Source: Candidatus Obscuribacter sp. (GTDB taxonomy: Bacteria; Cyanobacteriota; Vampirovibrionia; Obscuribacterales; Obscuribacteraceae). From it: DNA of 64,000 nucleotides. A program made the translations under genes and the position numbers. The stretch's first letter is position 1; every line of letters begins with the position of its first letter. Of the stretch, positions 10,648 through 19,346 are shown one piece after another. The stretch covers positions 4,092,001 to 4,156,000 of the forward strand of contig JADJQZ010000001.1 of the NCBI GenBank assembly GCA_016712465.1, in the 5' to 3' direction. A model generated the notes under the pieces. It saw only the letters and a program-made list of their open reading frames with translations, did no database searches and had not been told where the DNA came from.

Positions 10648-10679
10648 AAAAAAAAGAGAGGAGCCCGGGGCCCCTCTCT
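10648..10679 (-). terminator. Rho-independent terminator after korB
   Basis: Read on the minus strand, a 7-bp stem AGAGAGG/CCTCTCT encloses a GC-rich inner part and is followed directly by eight T residues. It lies about 20 bases past the korB stop codon, so it most likely ends the korAB transcript. Confidence 0.85.
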
Positions 10680-10699
10680 CTCTGAGCAGAATCTACAAC

Positions 10700-11578
10700 C
10701 TAGATCATTTCTTCAATGAAGCTGTCGAACATTTTCTTGTCGGCTTTCAATGACTGCTTGACCAGGGGTCCTTTTTTGAAGGCTAACTCACCATCTTCAT
10801 AGGTGGGCATGTCGGCCTTGTAGATGACGCCAAGCGGAATCTTGTCGCCCCATTCGAAGGCTTTCTCCATACTCTTATGGAAGTCGGTGGGATCCCAACC
10901 TTCATCTTCGAGCTTGTAAACGCGCTCTTTGAAGAAAGGATAGGTATTGATTTTGTTGTAGGTAACACAGGGGCTGAAGACATCCACGAGGGAGAAGCCT
11001 TTGTGCTCGATGGCACCGGCGATGATATCAGCAAGATGCTTCTGCTCACCGGAAAAACCGCGAGCAATGTAAGTAGCACCGGCTGTCAGAGCCAGAGCGA
11101 GCGGGTTCAACGGGCTTTCCAAGTTACCCTGGGGGGTAGACTTGGTCTTATGTCCGAGCGTGGTCGTCGGTGAAGTCTGTCCAGTGGTGAGACCATAGAT
11201 CTGGTTGTCCATCACCACATAGGTGACATCGAGGTTACGGCGCATGGCGTGCAACAAATGCCCGACACCAATACCGTAGCCGTCTCCGTCTCCGCCGGTG
11301 ATAACCACTTTCAAGTCTGTGTTGGCCAGGTGCGCACCGGTGGCTACCGGTACGGCGCGGCCGTGCAGACTGTGAATGCCGTAAGCATGGATAAAACCAG
11401 GCAGGTTGGAAGAACAGCCGATACCTGAGACCACAAGCAAATTCTCGGGTTTGATACCACATTTAGCGGCAGCTTGCTGCACGCCTTTGAGAACGCCGAA
11501 GTCACCACAACCAGGACACCAATCGGGGTCTACCGGTCCTTTGAAAATTTCTACTGGAAGCTCTATTACAGTTGCCAT
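10700..11578 (-). CDS. korB: 2-oxoacid:ferredoxin oxidoreductase, beta subunit
   Basis: A 292-residue TPP-binding subunit. With KorA it oxidatively decarboxylates a 2-oxoacid (2-oxoglutarate or pyruvate class) to the acyl-CoA and passes electrons to ferredoxin. The family opening WCPGCGDFG is at 20-28, with the TPP-diphosphate motif GDGDG at 96-100 and the metal-binding Asn in DNQIYGLT near 125. The cysteines of WCPGCG and GIGCSS are also usual for this family. The gene follows korA by 40 bp on the same strand and ends in a strong terminator. The substrate cannot be fixed from sequence. The KorA/KorB arrangement with a fused gamma domain favours 2-oxoglutarate. Confidence 0.93.
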   Translation of the reverse strand: MATVIELPVEIFKGPVDPDWCPGCGDFGVLKGVQQAAAKCGIKPENLLVVSGIGCSSNLPGFIHAYGIHSLHGRAVPVATGAHLANTDLKVVITGGDGDGYGIGVGHLLHAMRRNLDVTYVVMDNQIYGLTTGQTSPTTTLGHKTKSTPQGNLESPLNPLALALTAGATYIARGFSGEQKHLADIIAGAIEHKGFSLVDVFSPCVTYNKINTYPFFKERVYKLEDEGWDPTDFHKSMEKAFEWGDKIPLGVIYKADMPTYEDGELAFKKGPLVKQSLKADKKMFDSFIEEMI

Positions 11579-11618
11579 CCTTTTAAATTCCTCTTTTAGA
11601 TTGAATGGAAATTAGCGG

Positions 11619-13616
11619 CTATTCGGAAGCCAGTTTCTCAAAACTATGAGTGGAGCCGGTAGAGACACCCACCAACATGCGCGCGCCGGTCTTACCGGTG
11701 GCTCTTTCGGTGAATTCGATGTTCCATACTTGCTCGCCGAAGCCGTTGCCTGATTCTTTCGTCAGTTTGGACGGACGCAGTTTCTCCAGGGCATGGGTGC
11801 GAAGGTAGTGATAACCGATATCTTTGGCTTCTTCCTCGGTGCATTCGAGGCTGAGTGCCTTACCGGCTAGAATTCGTTTCACATGCTCGGCAACGAAGGC
11901 CGGCTCCAGAGGCTCGCCATCGTATCTGTTGATGTGAGCATCCATGGAAATACCGGTCTCGGCTTTGATGTGTCTGGCCATCTGGCTGGTGTAGTTAACT
12001 TCAACCGAGATTTTCTTCTTGGCTTTGCCGAGAATCTCGCTCACTTCCTTAGCGTGGAAAGGAGCGATGTACTTGATGTTGAGCATATTGGTCTTGATGC
12101 CCTGAGCATTGAGAAGCTCGACGGCTTCTTTCACAACGCCCCAGGTGGAGCCCCAGCATACCAGGGTCAGATCAGCATCCTTAGGTCCTTCCAGCGCCGG
12201 AGCCGGCAATTCTTTGAGAAGATTTTCAATCTTACGATTGCGCTTCTCCATGATCATGCGGCGCGTACCGGGGGATGTATACATATCGGAGATGAGGATG
12301 CTCTCTTCGTCATGATCATCGGTAGCCGATACATAGTTGCAGTTGGCCGTGCCGGGCAGAGCGCGGGGCGAAATACCCGATTCGGTAAACTTGAAGCGTT
12401 TGAATTTGCCCTGGTCTTCCTTCCACTCGCTCACCACTTCACCGCGGTCAATCTTCACATCGCTGTTGAAGACCTCGGGATCGACGGTCTCAGGGTGCTC
12501 GGAGAGCAACAGGTCGGACATGAGCAAGACCGGGAGCTGATACTTATCAGCCAGGTTGAACACATCTACAGTGGTCTCATAAGCATCGGCAATGCATTTA
12601 GGAGCCACGATCAGGCGGGGGAATTCACCCTGGGAAGCACCATAAACCTGGAACAGGTCTGCCTGTTCGGTCTTGGTGGGAAGACCGGTAGACGGTCCAC
12701 CGCGCTGTACTTCCACTACCACCACGGGCACTTCCATGATGCCGGCCATACCAACGGCTTCGGTCATGAGGGCAAAGCCGCCGCCGGCGGTAGCACACAT
12801 GGAACGAGCACCGGCGATACCGGCACCGATAGCCATATTGATTACGGAAAGCTCGTCCTCGCACTGCTTGACGCAAATTCCGGTCTTAGCAGCGTGGCTG
12901 GCCATCCAGTGCAAGATGGTAGAGGCGGGGGTCATGGGGTAGGCGCTATAAAACTTACAACCAGCCGCATAGGCACCAAGGGCGATGGCTTCGTTACCGG
13001 TAACGAAGGGACGCTTCTTGTGGCTGAACTGCCATTCCTTGGTGAGAGTCTGGCAATTGGCTTTGGCAAACTCATAACCGGCTTTCAAGAGTCCGACGTT
13101 AAGGTCGATTACTTTCTGACCTTTATGAGCGAAGGTATCGGTAAGAACAGAAGTAGGCTCTTCCAGTCCGATATTGGAAAGGAAACAAACGGCGCCCACG
13201 GCTACGGTGTTTTGCATGATCGCTTGCAGCGGACCGTGCTCTTTCACCACATCTTCAGTTACCTTGGCCATGGGTAGACCGAGGATTTTTACACCAGGTC
13301 TGACCAGAGCCGGATCGCACTTAATTTTGTCGGAATTGAAGATGACTACGCCACCTTCTTCTACTTCTCCGGCATGACGCTCAATGGAGTCCTGGTTCAG
13401 AGCCACCAGTACGTTGAGTTTGTCGCCGTGAGAGTAAACCTTGTTTTCTCCAATTCTTACGCGGAGCCAAATATGACCGCCCCGGATAATGGATTGATAA
13501 CTGTTGTACGCGTAAACATGAAGACCCAGTCTTCCGCACGAACGCGCCAGGGTATCGCCAGACTTGTCGAGACCGTCACCGGCGGCTCCAGCAATCCCAA
13601 TTGTGACTTCCTGCAT
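11619..13616 (-). CDS. korA: 2-oxoacid:ferredoxin oxidoreductase, fused gamma-alpha subunit
   Basis: 665 residues. The N-terminal 190 or so are the gamma domain (GAAGDGLDKSGDTLARSC...), which contributes to CoA and TPP handling. From about 205 the pyrimidine-binding alpha domain starts (FVTGNEAIALGAYAAGC, then YPMTPAS). The transketolase C-terminal-like domain follows near 490-590. This gamma-alpha fusion is a known form of KorA. The start at 13616 has a GAGG site 8 bases upstream. It is the first gene of the korAB operon. The enzyme is oxygen-sensitive in most hosts, and its presence with NDH-1 genes suggests ferredoxin-linked carbon oxidation. Confidence 0.93.
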   Translation of the reverse strand: MQEVTIGIAGAAGDGLDKSGDTLARSCGRLGLHVYAYNSYQSIIRGGHIWLRVRIGENKVYSHGDKLNVLVALNQDSIERHAGEVEEGGVVIFNSDKIKCDPALVRPGVKILGLPMAKVTEDVVKEHGPLQAIMQNTVAVGAVCFLSNIGLEEPTSVLTDTFAHKGQKVIDLNVGLLKAGYEFAKANCQTLTKEWQFSHKKRPFVTGNEAIALGAYAAGCKFYSAYPMTPASTILHWMASHAAKTGICVKQCEDELSVINMAIGAGIAGARSMCATAGGGFALMTEAVGMAGIMEVPVVVVEVQRGGPSTGLPTKTEQADLFQVYGASQGEFPRLIVAPKCIADAYETTVDVFNLADKYQLPVLLMSDLLLSEHPETVDPEVFNSDVKIDRGEVVSEWKEDQGKFKRFKFTESGISPRALPGTANCNYVSATDDHDEESILISDMYTSPGTRRMIMEKRNRKIENLLKELPAPALEGPKDADLTLVCWGSTWGVVKEAVELLNAQGIKTNMLNIKYIAPFHAKEVSEILGKAKKKISVEVNYTSQMARHIKAETGISMDAHINRYDGEPLEPAFVAEHVKRILAGKALSLECTEEEAKDIGYHYLRTHALEKLRPSKLTKESGNGFGEQVWNIEFTERATGKTGARMLVGVSTGSTHSFEKLASE

Positions 13617-13714
13617 TTAATTAACCTCAAACTGAACAACTACAGAAGGTTTTTTCAAATCCCTTTTTTAACAATAGGCTGACAAGTAGATCGCCTTATT
13701 TAAGCCATGTACTT

Positions 13715-13764
13715 GTTTCGAGTTCCTCTCGAAACTCAATGGAAGGCGCATTCTCGTGCGCCTT
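13715..13764 (-). other. Two adjacent hairpins between the His-rich gene and korA
   Basis: Two perfect 8-bp stems lie close together. One is GTTTCGAG/CTCGAAAC with a 5-base loop (13715-13735) and the other AAGGCGCA/TGCGCCTT with a 6-base loop (13743-13764). Neither is followed by a T tract. They lie after the nuoL/His-rich gene stop and about 100-150 bases before korA, so they could slow read-through or be part of the korA leader. Confidence 0.5.
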
Positions 13765-13898
13765 TATACTCGCTGCATACGATAGCACAAAGGCCTGAGA
13801 AGTTGGCAAGCGTGCCCTTATAACGCCATTATTCGGCAACAAAAATTGAGATAGCCGAAGCTTAAAAGAGAAGCTCCATCTAATCTAAGTCAAACAGT

Positions 13899-14246
13899 TC
13901 AGTGCCCGGAACCGTGCTCGGAGCCGGCCGGGGAAGCGTGCTCACCGGAAGCTCCCTGGCTCTGATGCTCGCCTGTGGCATGGGCTTCCGGCAGAGGCAA
14001 GGTCATCCACCAACCCATAAAACCGATAACGAGAGCAGCGGCTCCAAAAGTAACAGCCTTCAAAAGCAGGTCATGCTCCGGAGCGGCATCGGCAATAGCC
14101 CCATGACCGTGGCCGTGGTCGTCGCCATGACCATGGTCATGATCGTGGTCGTGACCATGACTGTGATCATGACCGTGGGCACAGCTATCGGAGTGAACAT
14201 GCTCTTGAGCATGCTCTTTATCGTTACTGTGATCACCCTTTGACAT
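13899..14246 (-). CDS. Histidine-rich single-pass membrane protein
   Basis: 115 residues, 22 of them His. Residues 6-50 are an almost continuous HGHDH-type run with one Cys (SDSCAHGH). A single hydrophobic helix spans about 62-84 (AVTFGAAALVIGFMGWW), and a second, looser Gly/Ser/His tail ends the protein. Such runs bind Ni, Zn or Co and occur in metal-storage and metal-delivery proteins and in transporter tails. No transporter core is present here. It lies 50 bp downstream of nuoL on the same strand, so they are probably co-transcribed. That may mean a metal-related role at the membrane near NDH-1, but this is inference. Confidence 0.75.
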   Translation of the reverse strand: MSKGDHSNDKEHAQEHVHSDSCAHGHDHSHGHDHDHDHGHGDDHGHGHGAIADAAPEHDLLLKAVTFGAAALVIGFMGWWMTLPLPEAHATGEHQSQGASGEHASPAGSEHGSGH

Positions 14247-14296
14247 TTGCTAATCCCCAATTAAAAAAAACTCACAGGCGGCTGCGTAACAGCTTC

Positions 14297-16327
14297 TCAG
14301 CGCGGCGGCATCATATAAGCCAGCCAGGCGATACCGGCTACGGCAGCAAATATAACCAGGGCGTAGTACTGACCACGTCCGGTTTGCAGGTACTTGAGCA
14401 CTTCGCCCACACTCATGGTGACAAGCCCCGTACCGTGAACAATTCCATCCACCACAACCTGATCGACCCGGGTCCAGACACCGCGGAAGAGCGGCAGGAA
14501 CACCCGATCAACCAGACCGAAGTAAAGGTTGTCCATGTACCACTTGTTGAACGAGAAGTTGTAAAGCAAGTGAGCGAAGCCTTCCCTGGATTCGGCAAAG
14601 CTCTTGTTTATATGGATGGTCTTGGTCTGATACATGGCAAAAGCCAGGAAGATACCTACTGCCGCCACAAAAATGGAGGTACCCATGAGGGGCAGATTAC
14701 AGCCTTCAAAATGCGGGCCGAAAGGTCCGAAGACGAAGCCGGCAAAGTGATTGGGCAAACCGTACTCGGCGGAAGCACCACCGAAAGCAGCCTGCAGATT
14801 GGCCAAATTGAAACCAAGATAGCCGGAGAGCATTGAAGGTACCGAAAGTACCAGGAGAGGCCAGGTCATGGAAGCCGGTGACTCATGGGGATGAGCATCG
14901 CCACGATAACCACCGGAAAATGTCATGAAGTAAAGGCGGAACATGTAGAAAGCCGTCATACCGGCAGTGGCCATCATCAACCAACCGATGACGGGATGGG
15001 TGTGCATGGCCGCACCGATGATTTCGTCTTTGGAGAAGAAACCGCTGAAGATCGGGAAACCGGAGATAGCCAGACAACCAATCAGAAAACAGAAGTGGGT
15101 AATGGGCATAGACTTCGAGAGCCCGCCCATTTTACGAATGTCCTGTTCGCCATGCAGACCGTGAATTACGGCACCACTACAAAGGAAGAGCATGGCTTTG
15201 AAGAAGGCATGGTTGAAAAGGTGGAAGATACCACCGGTGAATGCACCGCAACCCAGACCAACAAACATGTAACCAAGCTGCGAGCAAGTGGACCAGGCAA
15301 GAACCCGCTTGATATCGTACTGACTCATGGCAATGGTGGCAGCCATGAAGGCAGTGATGGCACCGACAATGGCCACCACATGAAGTGCGGCACCCATCTG
15401 ACCATCAGGAGTCAACCAGATCGGATAAGCTCTCGCCACCAGATAAACACCGGCTGCCACCATGGTGGCAGCATGGATGAGAGCGGAAATAGGTGTGGGG
15501 CCTTCCATGGCATCCGGCAGCCAGACGTGCAGCGGGAACTGCGCCGACTTGGCCATGGGACCCATGAGAATCAAACAGGAAATAACGAAGAGAGACTCGG
15601 TGGTGAGGGCATGGGCTTCAGCAGCCCGGTGAATCACTCCGGCAAGATTGGCTTCGCCTGGTCCGACAAAACCAAGCAAGGTTTGACCCTGCCAGAAGTC
15701 TTTGGTTGCCAGGAAGAAAACCAAAATACCGATCAGGAAGCCGAAGTCACCGATACGGTTGACCACAAAGGCTTTCATACAGGCTTTGGCCGCCGATTCT
15801 TTGTACCACCAGAAACCGATCAGGAAGTAAGAACAAACGCCGACCAGTTCCCAGAAACCATACATCTGGAAGAGGTTGGTGGAAACAACCAATCCGAGCA
15901 TGGAGCCGGTGAACAAAGAAAGGTAGGCATAAAAGCGAGAGTAGCCGGGATCTTCCCGCATATAACCGTGGGTGTAAATCTGCACCAGAAGGCTGATACC
16001 GGTGACGACGATGAGCATCAATGCCGCCAGATTATCCACCAGCACGCCCACCGAAAGAGTAAAGGCGTCGGACACGAACCAATCTATATTTTGTTGAAAG
16101 AAGGGTTCCGGATAAGACTTAGTAACGAGTGCCTGAAAAATGGCTACGGAATGGAAGAGTCCGTAGAGCACCGCGCCGACCGAGGTGACCATGGAGAGCG
16201 TCTTGGACGCCCTGAGCCCCATAATAATCAAGAAACCAGCCAGAAACGGCGCGGCGACAATAAGCCCGGCATGCTCGACAAACCATTTGAGCTGATCGGC
16301 ACTCAGTGGCAGAAAGGTTGGCAGCAA
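14297..16327 (-). CDS. nuoL: NADH-quinone oxidoreductase subunit L
   Basis: 676 residues with 14 or more membrane helices, the largest antiporter-like proton-pumping subunit of complex I/NDH-1. Family signatures include the LVGVCSYFLIGFWW helix, FVVNRIGDFGFLIG and the core KSAQFPLHVWLPDAMEGPTPISALIHAATMV split by conserved Lys/His. The C-terminal part contains the usual lateral-helix region. The start is a TTG at 16327, with GGAG 7 bases upstream. It is transcribed away from nuoM, whereas most genomes have nuoL-nuoM side by side in one direction. The other NDH-1 genes are not in this window. A role in a related complex cannot be excluded. Confidence 0.94.
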   Translation of the reverse strand: MLPTFLPLSADQLKWFVEHAGLIVAAPFLAGFLIIMGLRASKTLSMVTSVGAVLYGLFHSVAIFQALVTKSYPEPFFQQNIDWFVSDAFTLSVGVLVDNLAALMLIVVTGISLLVQIYTHGYMREDPGYSRFYAYLSLFTGSMLGLVVSTNLFQMYGFWELVGVCSYFLIGFWWYKESAAKACMKAFVVNRIGDFGFLIGILVFFLATKDFWQGQTLLGFVGPGEANLAGVIHRAAEAHALTTESLFVISCLILMGPMAKSAQFPLHVWLPDAMEGPTPISALIHAATMVAAGVYLVARAYPIWLTPDGQMGAALHVVAIVGAITAFMAATIAMSQYDIKRVLAWSTCSQLGYMFVGLGCGAFTGGIFHLFNHAFFKAMLFLCSGAVIHGLHGEQDIRKMGGLSKSMPITHFCFLIGCLAISGFPIFSGFFSKDEIIGAAMHTHPVIGWLMMATAGMTAFYMFRLYFMTFSGGYRGDAHPHESPASMTWPLLVLSVPSMLSGYLGFNLANLQAAFGGASAEYGLPNHFAGFVFGPFGPHFEGCNLPLMGTSIFVAAVGIFLAFAMYQTKTIHINKSFAESREGFAHLLYNFSFNKWYMDNLYFGLVDRVFLPLFRGVWTRVDQVVVDGIVHGTGLVTMSVGEVLKYLQTGRGQYYALVIFAAVAGIAWLAYMMPPR

Positions 16328-16642
16328 GATACTTCTCCAGATCTGGGTCTTCCCTCATCAAAGCCGACGGACACTTGACTAGTGACACCACCGGCCGTGA
16401 TTGTAAAACTATACATTTTTGGAAGTTAGATAAGCTCAGTTTCGAGTGAAAAGATTTTTCTCTTCAATAATTGTTCAACTAGCCCCTTTTGTAGCGCAAA
16501 CGGGTGGCAACGATTTGCACCTTCCCTTTATACTGATGGCGCTCAAGTGAGAGAAGCCCCGAAGATATCTTCCGCGAATATTGCCCGCGAATATCTTCTT
16601 TATTTACCAGGGTAGTTGCTACCACGAATTACGGAGTCAGCT
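16328..16642. other. Divergent nuoL/nuoM intergenic region
   Basis: A 315-base region that must carry the two divergent promoters. I find no convincing -35/-10 pair. The one clear structural element is a leader hairpin next to nuoM, listed separately. Confidence 0.5.
16561..16603 (+). promoter_or_regulatory. Hairpin in the nuoM leader, attenuator-like
   Basis: GAAGATAT (16561-16568) pairs with ATATCTTC (16591-16598). The loop holds a near-repeat of CCGCGAATAT, and the stem runs into TTTATTT. It sits about 40 bases before the nuoM start. It could act as an attenuator or an mRNA-stability element. Confidence 0.4.
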
Positions 16643-18223
16643 GTGAGTCACGAACCACAACACCTTTTGACAGTGCTGTTTCTAGTTCCACTGATCGGTA
16701 CTTTAGCCATCGCCTGCTTGCCGGAAACGGCAGCCAGAAAGCTGGCCATCGCCTTTTCCAGTGTCATGTGCGGACTCTCGGTCTGGCTTCTCAGTCAATT
16801 CAATCTAGAGACTGCGGCAGAGTTTCAATTTGTCGAGAAAATGCCCTGGTTCACCCAGCCTTTCCCGGTGCAGTACTTCGTGGGTGTAGACGGCATGTCG
16901 CTCTCACTGGTGGTCTTGACTGCCTTCATTACTCTCATGTCCACTCTCGCTTCAACCTCGATTGGAGACAATCGCCCGCGTCTTTACTACAGCATGCTCA
17001 TGCTCCTTATATTCTCGGTACAGGGCGTGTTCTTGTCTCTCGACTTGCTGCAGTTCTTCGTGCTCTACGAAATGGAACTGGTACCGATGTACTTCTTGAT
17101 AGCCATCTGGGGCGGTCCTAGACGTTCCCGCGCCGCTCTCAAGTTCTTGATTTATACCTTCTTCGGCGGCATCCTCATGCTGGCCGGTCTGGTCTATATG
17201 TACACCCAGATGGGCGTCGGCGCAGGCGGCATGGGTACCTTCGACATGACCGAACTGGCCCGTCTGCCGCAACTGCTGCCCAAAGATGTGCAGATTATTG
17301 CCTGCCTGGGCTTCTTCCTGGCCTTCATCATCAAACTGCCCTCCTTCCCCGTGCACACCTGGTTGCCTGATGCTCACGTGGAAGCGCCCACCCCTATCTC
17401 CATGCTCCTGGCCGGTTTGCTCTTGAAAATGGGCTCTTACGGACTTGTCAGGATATGCCTGGGCTTCTTTCCCTACTTCTTTATAGACTACGGCCCGATA
17501 GTGATGGCCCTGGGTGCGTTCAACATTGTCTGGGCTGCTATGGCTTGCCTGGTACAGCAAGACATGAAGCGCATCATCGCCCTTTCATCAGTCAGCCACA
17601 TGGGCTTTGTTCTACTCGGTGTTGCTTCCCTTTCTTCGGCTGCTTTGAACGGCGCCATCTTCCAGATGATTTCCCACGGCGTAATATCGGCCCTGCTCTT
17701 CTTCCTGGTCGGTACCGTGTATGAGCGCACCCATACGAGGCAACTGGGTGAAATAGGCGGCGGATTGGCCAAGCAGATGCCTACCCTTTTCTATTTCTGG
17801 ATGCTCGGCACCATGGCCAACCTCGGTCTGCCCGGACTTTCCGGTTTCGTAGCTGAAGCAGCCGTCTTCTACGGTTCCTTTACTTCTCCCATGGCTCAGT
17901 CCACCACCGCCGGCGGTTTCGTGCAGGGCTGGATTATTGTGGCCGGTCTGGGTGTAATTCTCACAGCCGGATACATGCTGTGGCTTCTCAAGCGTCTCTT
18001 CTACGGCGAAGAGCTGGCTAAATGGAAAGGTCACCTGTCCGACGCCACTATGACCGAGAAAGTAGTGGCATACAGCCTCTGCACTTCCATTCTGGCCCTG
18101 GGCATCTATCCCCTCATGCTGAGCAAATATTCCGCGCCCCTGGCCGATAAGATGGCCAAGGAAGCAAAGGGACACATGACTATCGGCGCCGTCCCGGCCC
18201 TCAACAAGATAGCCAGACAGTAA
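16643..18223 (+). CDS. nuoM: NADH-quinone oxidoreductase subunit M
   Basis: 526 residues from a GTG at 16643, chosen because GGAG lies 6 bases upstream. An in-frame TTG at 16616 has no such site. It is a polytopic antiporter-like subunit of the NDH-1 membrane arm. Signatures include the FFVLYEMELVPMYFLIAIWGG helix with its conserved Glu, and the core KLPSFPVHTWLPDAHVEAPT followed by LLKMGSYGL with the pumping Lys. Length is normal. It converges with the VWA gene (19 bp between stops) without a visible terminator. Confidence 0.94.
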   Translation: MSHEPQHLLTVLFLVPLIGTLAIACLPETAARKLAIAFSSVMCGLSVWLLSQFNLETAAEFQFVEKMPWFTQPFPVQYFVGVDGMSLSLVVLTAFITLMSTLASTSIGDNRPRLYYSMLMLLIFSVQGVFLSLDLLQFFVLYEMELVPMYFLIAIWGGPRRSRAALKFLIYTFFGGILMLAGLVYMYTQMGVGAGGMGTFDMTELARLPQLLPKDVQIIACLGFFLAFIIKLPSFPVHTWLPDAHVEAPTPISMLLAGLLLKMGSYGLVRICLGFFPYFFIDYGPIVMALGAFNIVWAAMACLVQQDMKRIIALSSVSHMGFVLLGVASLSSAALNGAIFQMISHGVISALLFFLVGTVYERTHTRQLGEIGGGLAKQMPTLFYFWMLGTMANLGLPGLSGFVAEAAVFYGSFTSPMAQSTTAGGFVQGWIIVAGLGVILTAGYMLWLLKRLFYGEELAKWKGHLSDATMTEKVVAYSLCTSILALGIYPLMLSKYSAPLADKMAKEAKGHMTIGAVPALNKIARQ

Positions 18224-18242
18224 ATAGTCGCTCAAACAAAAG

Positions 18243-19346
18243 TTAGTTGCCGCTGCTCTTGGGAGGAGTCGGCTCGTCTATGGACTTCATGGGTTCAATT
18301 GGTACAAGCTCGGGCGGCGTCATGATATTGACCGGATTGGCGCCACTACCACCGGTACCGCTTGAGGGGCGAATGATGACGCGCCCTTCGATTGCTTTAG
18401 AAACCGATTGAGATACGCTGTCGATTAGATCGGCAGCAGTGTTGGCATCATAATATTTGCCGCCCGACTCCTGGGCAATGCAATTGAGCTGGTGCCTGGC
18501 CAGGGGTTCACGCCTGAGGTCTAAGCCCACCACGTCAACCTTCAGTTTAATGCCGTAAAGAGGCAATTGCTTGATCACTTCACAGGGGTTGCCGTTGCAA
18601 GTATCGGCACCATCGGTAATCAAGATAATAGTTTTGGTGCCGTTCAAGCCTCGGAAATCGTTTATGGCAGCCTGTTCAATGGAATAGGCCAGGGGCGTCA
18701 TACCGTAAGGTCTTATCTGTCTGGTCTTCTCAATGATGGTACGGCGATTGCCGCGCCCCACGGGCACGAGCAAAGCCGAATTGCGACATTCGTTGTCCAG
18801 GTTGAGGCTGCCGAAACCGCCTCCGAACATACTGGTATTGGCACCTTGATATCCGTGCCCGAAGACCCTCAGTCCCAGATTCACATCGGCCGGAATGCGA
18901 GAAATAGCATTCTGCAAAACCTGCTTGGCGGCATCCATTTTTTGAGTATCGCCGCCCAGTTTTTCGAGCATGCTGCGGGAACCGTCCACTATGAAGAGCA
19001 CGTTCACCGGCCCGGCCTGACGTTCCACGCCGGTGCGCAAGAGGGAAGAATCGGTACCGCTTTGCAGCAAGGTGCTCTGGGTGCCGACACTCAAGGTGGT
19101 GGACTGGGTGCCGGTCTGGAGAGTGGTACTATCGGTGGAGGCACTGTAGGCGGCGCCGGAGCGCCCGGCCGGTACAGGCATGGCCATGGGGACGGGGGCA
19201 ATGACGGGAGCTTTATCGGGAGGGGGCGACGGCTTCAGCCCTTGAGCCAGACAGCAGTTGGAAGCAGTCAGCAGGAAGGCCATTGAGAAAAAGAGAGGGC
19301 GACGCGGCTCAATCATCCTTTTCATTATCTTTTTTCTTGTCTTCAT
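18243..19346 (-). CDS. Exported von Willebrand factor A domain protein
   Basis: 367 residues. A basic N-terminus and hydrophobic run (FFSMAFLLTASNCC) form a signal peptide. A Ser/Thr-rich stretch then has four copies of a TxLQTGTQST-like repeat at about 72-105. The VWA domain spans about 110-310. Its metal-site (MIDAS) parts are present: DGSRS in FIVDGSRSM, the Thr in GMTPLAYS, and ITDGADTC. The C-terminus is Pro/Gly rich. Its first 38 bases overlap the end of the CAP-domain gene. The start at 19346 has GGAAAAGA upstream. It is probably an extracytoplasmic adhesion or scaffold protein. Confidence 0.85.
   Translation of the reverse strand: MKTRKKIMKRMIEPRRPLFFSMAFLLTASNCCLAQGLKPSPPPDKAPVIAPVPMAMPVPAGRSGAAYSASTDSTTLQTGTQSTTLSVGTQSTLLQSGTDSSLLRTGVERQAGPVNVLFIVDGSRSMLEKLGGDTQKMDAAKQVLQNAISRIPADVNLGLRVFGHGYQGANTSMFGGGFGSLNLDNECRNSALLVPVGRGNRRTIIEKTRQIRPYGMTPLAYSIEQAAINDFRGLNGTKTIILITDGADTCNGNPCEVIKQLPLYGIKLKVDVVGLDLRREPLARHQLNCIAQESGGKYYDANTAADLIDSVSQSVSKAIEGRVIIRPSSGTGGSGANPVNIMTPPELVPIEPMKSIDEPTPPKSSGN

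Noticed and set aside
11883..13277. Plus-strand open frame of 464 codons opposite korA
   Set aside because: It is antisense to a full-length, well-recognised KorA and has low-complexity composition typical of a shadow frame.
14885..16378. Plus-strand open frame of 497 codons opposite nuoL
   Set aside because: It reads as His/Gly/Glu-rich sequence without a domain and covers a conserved NuoL frame.
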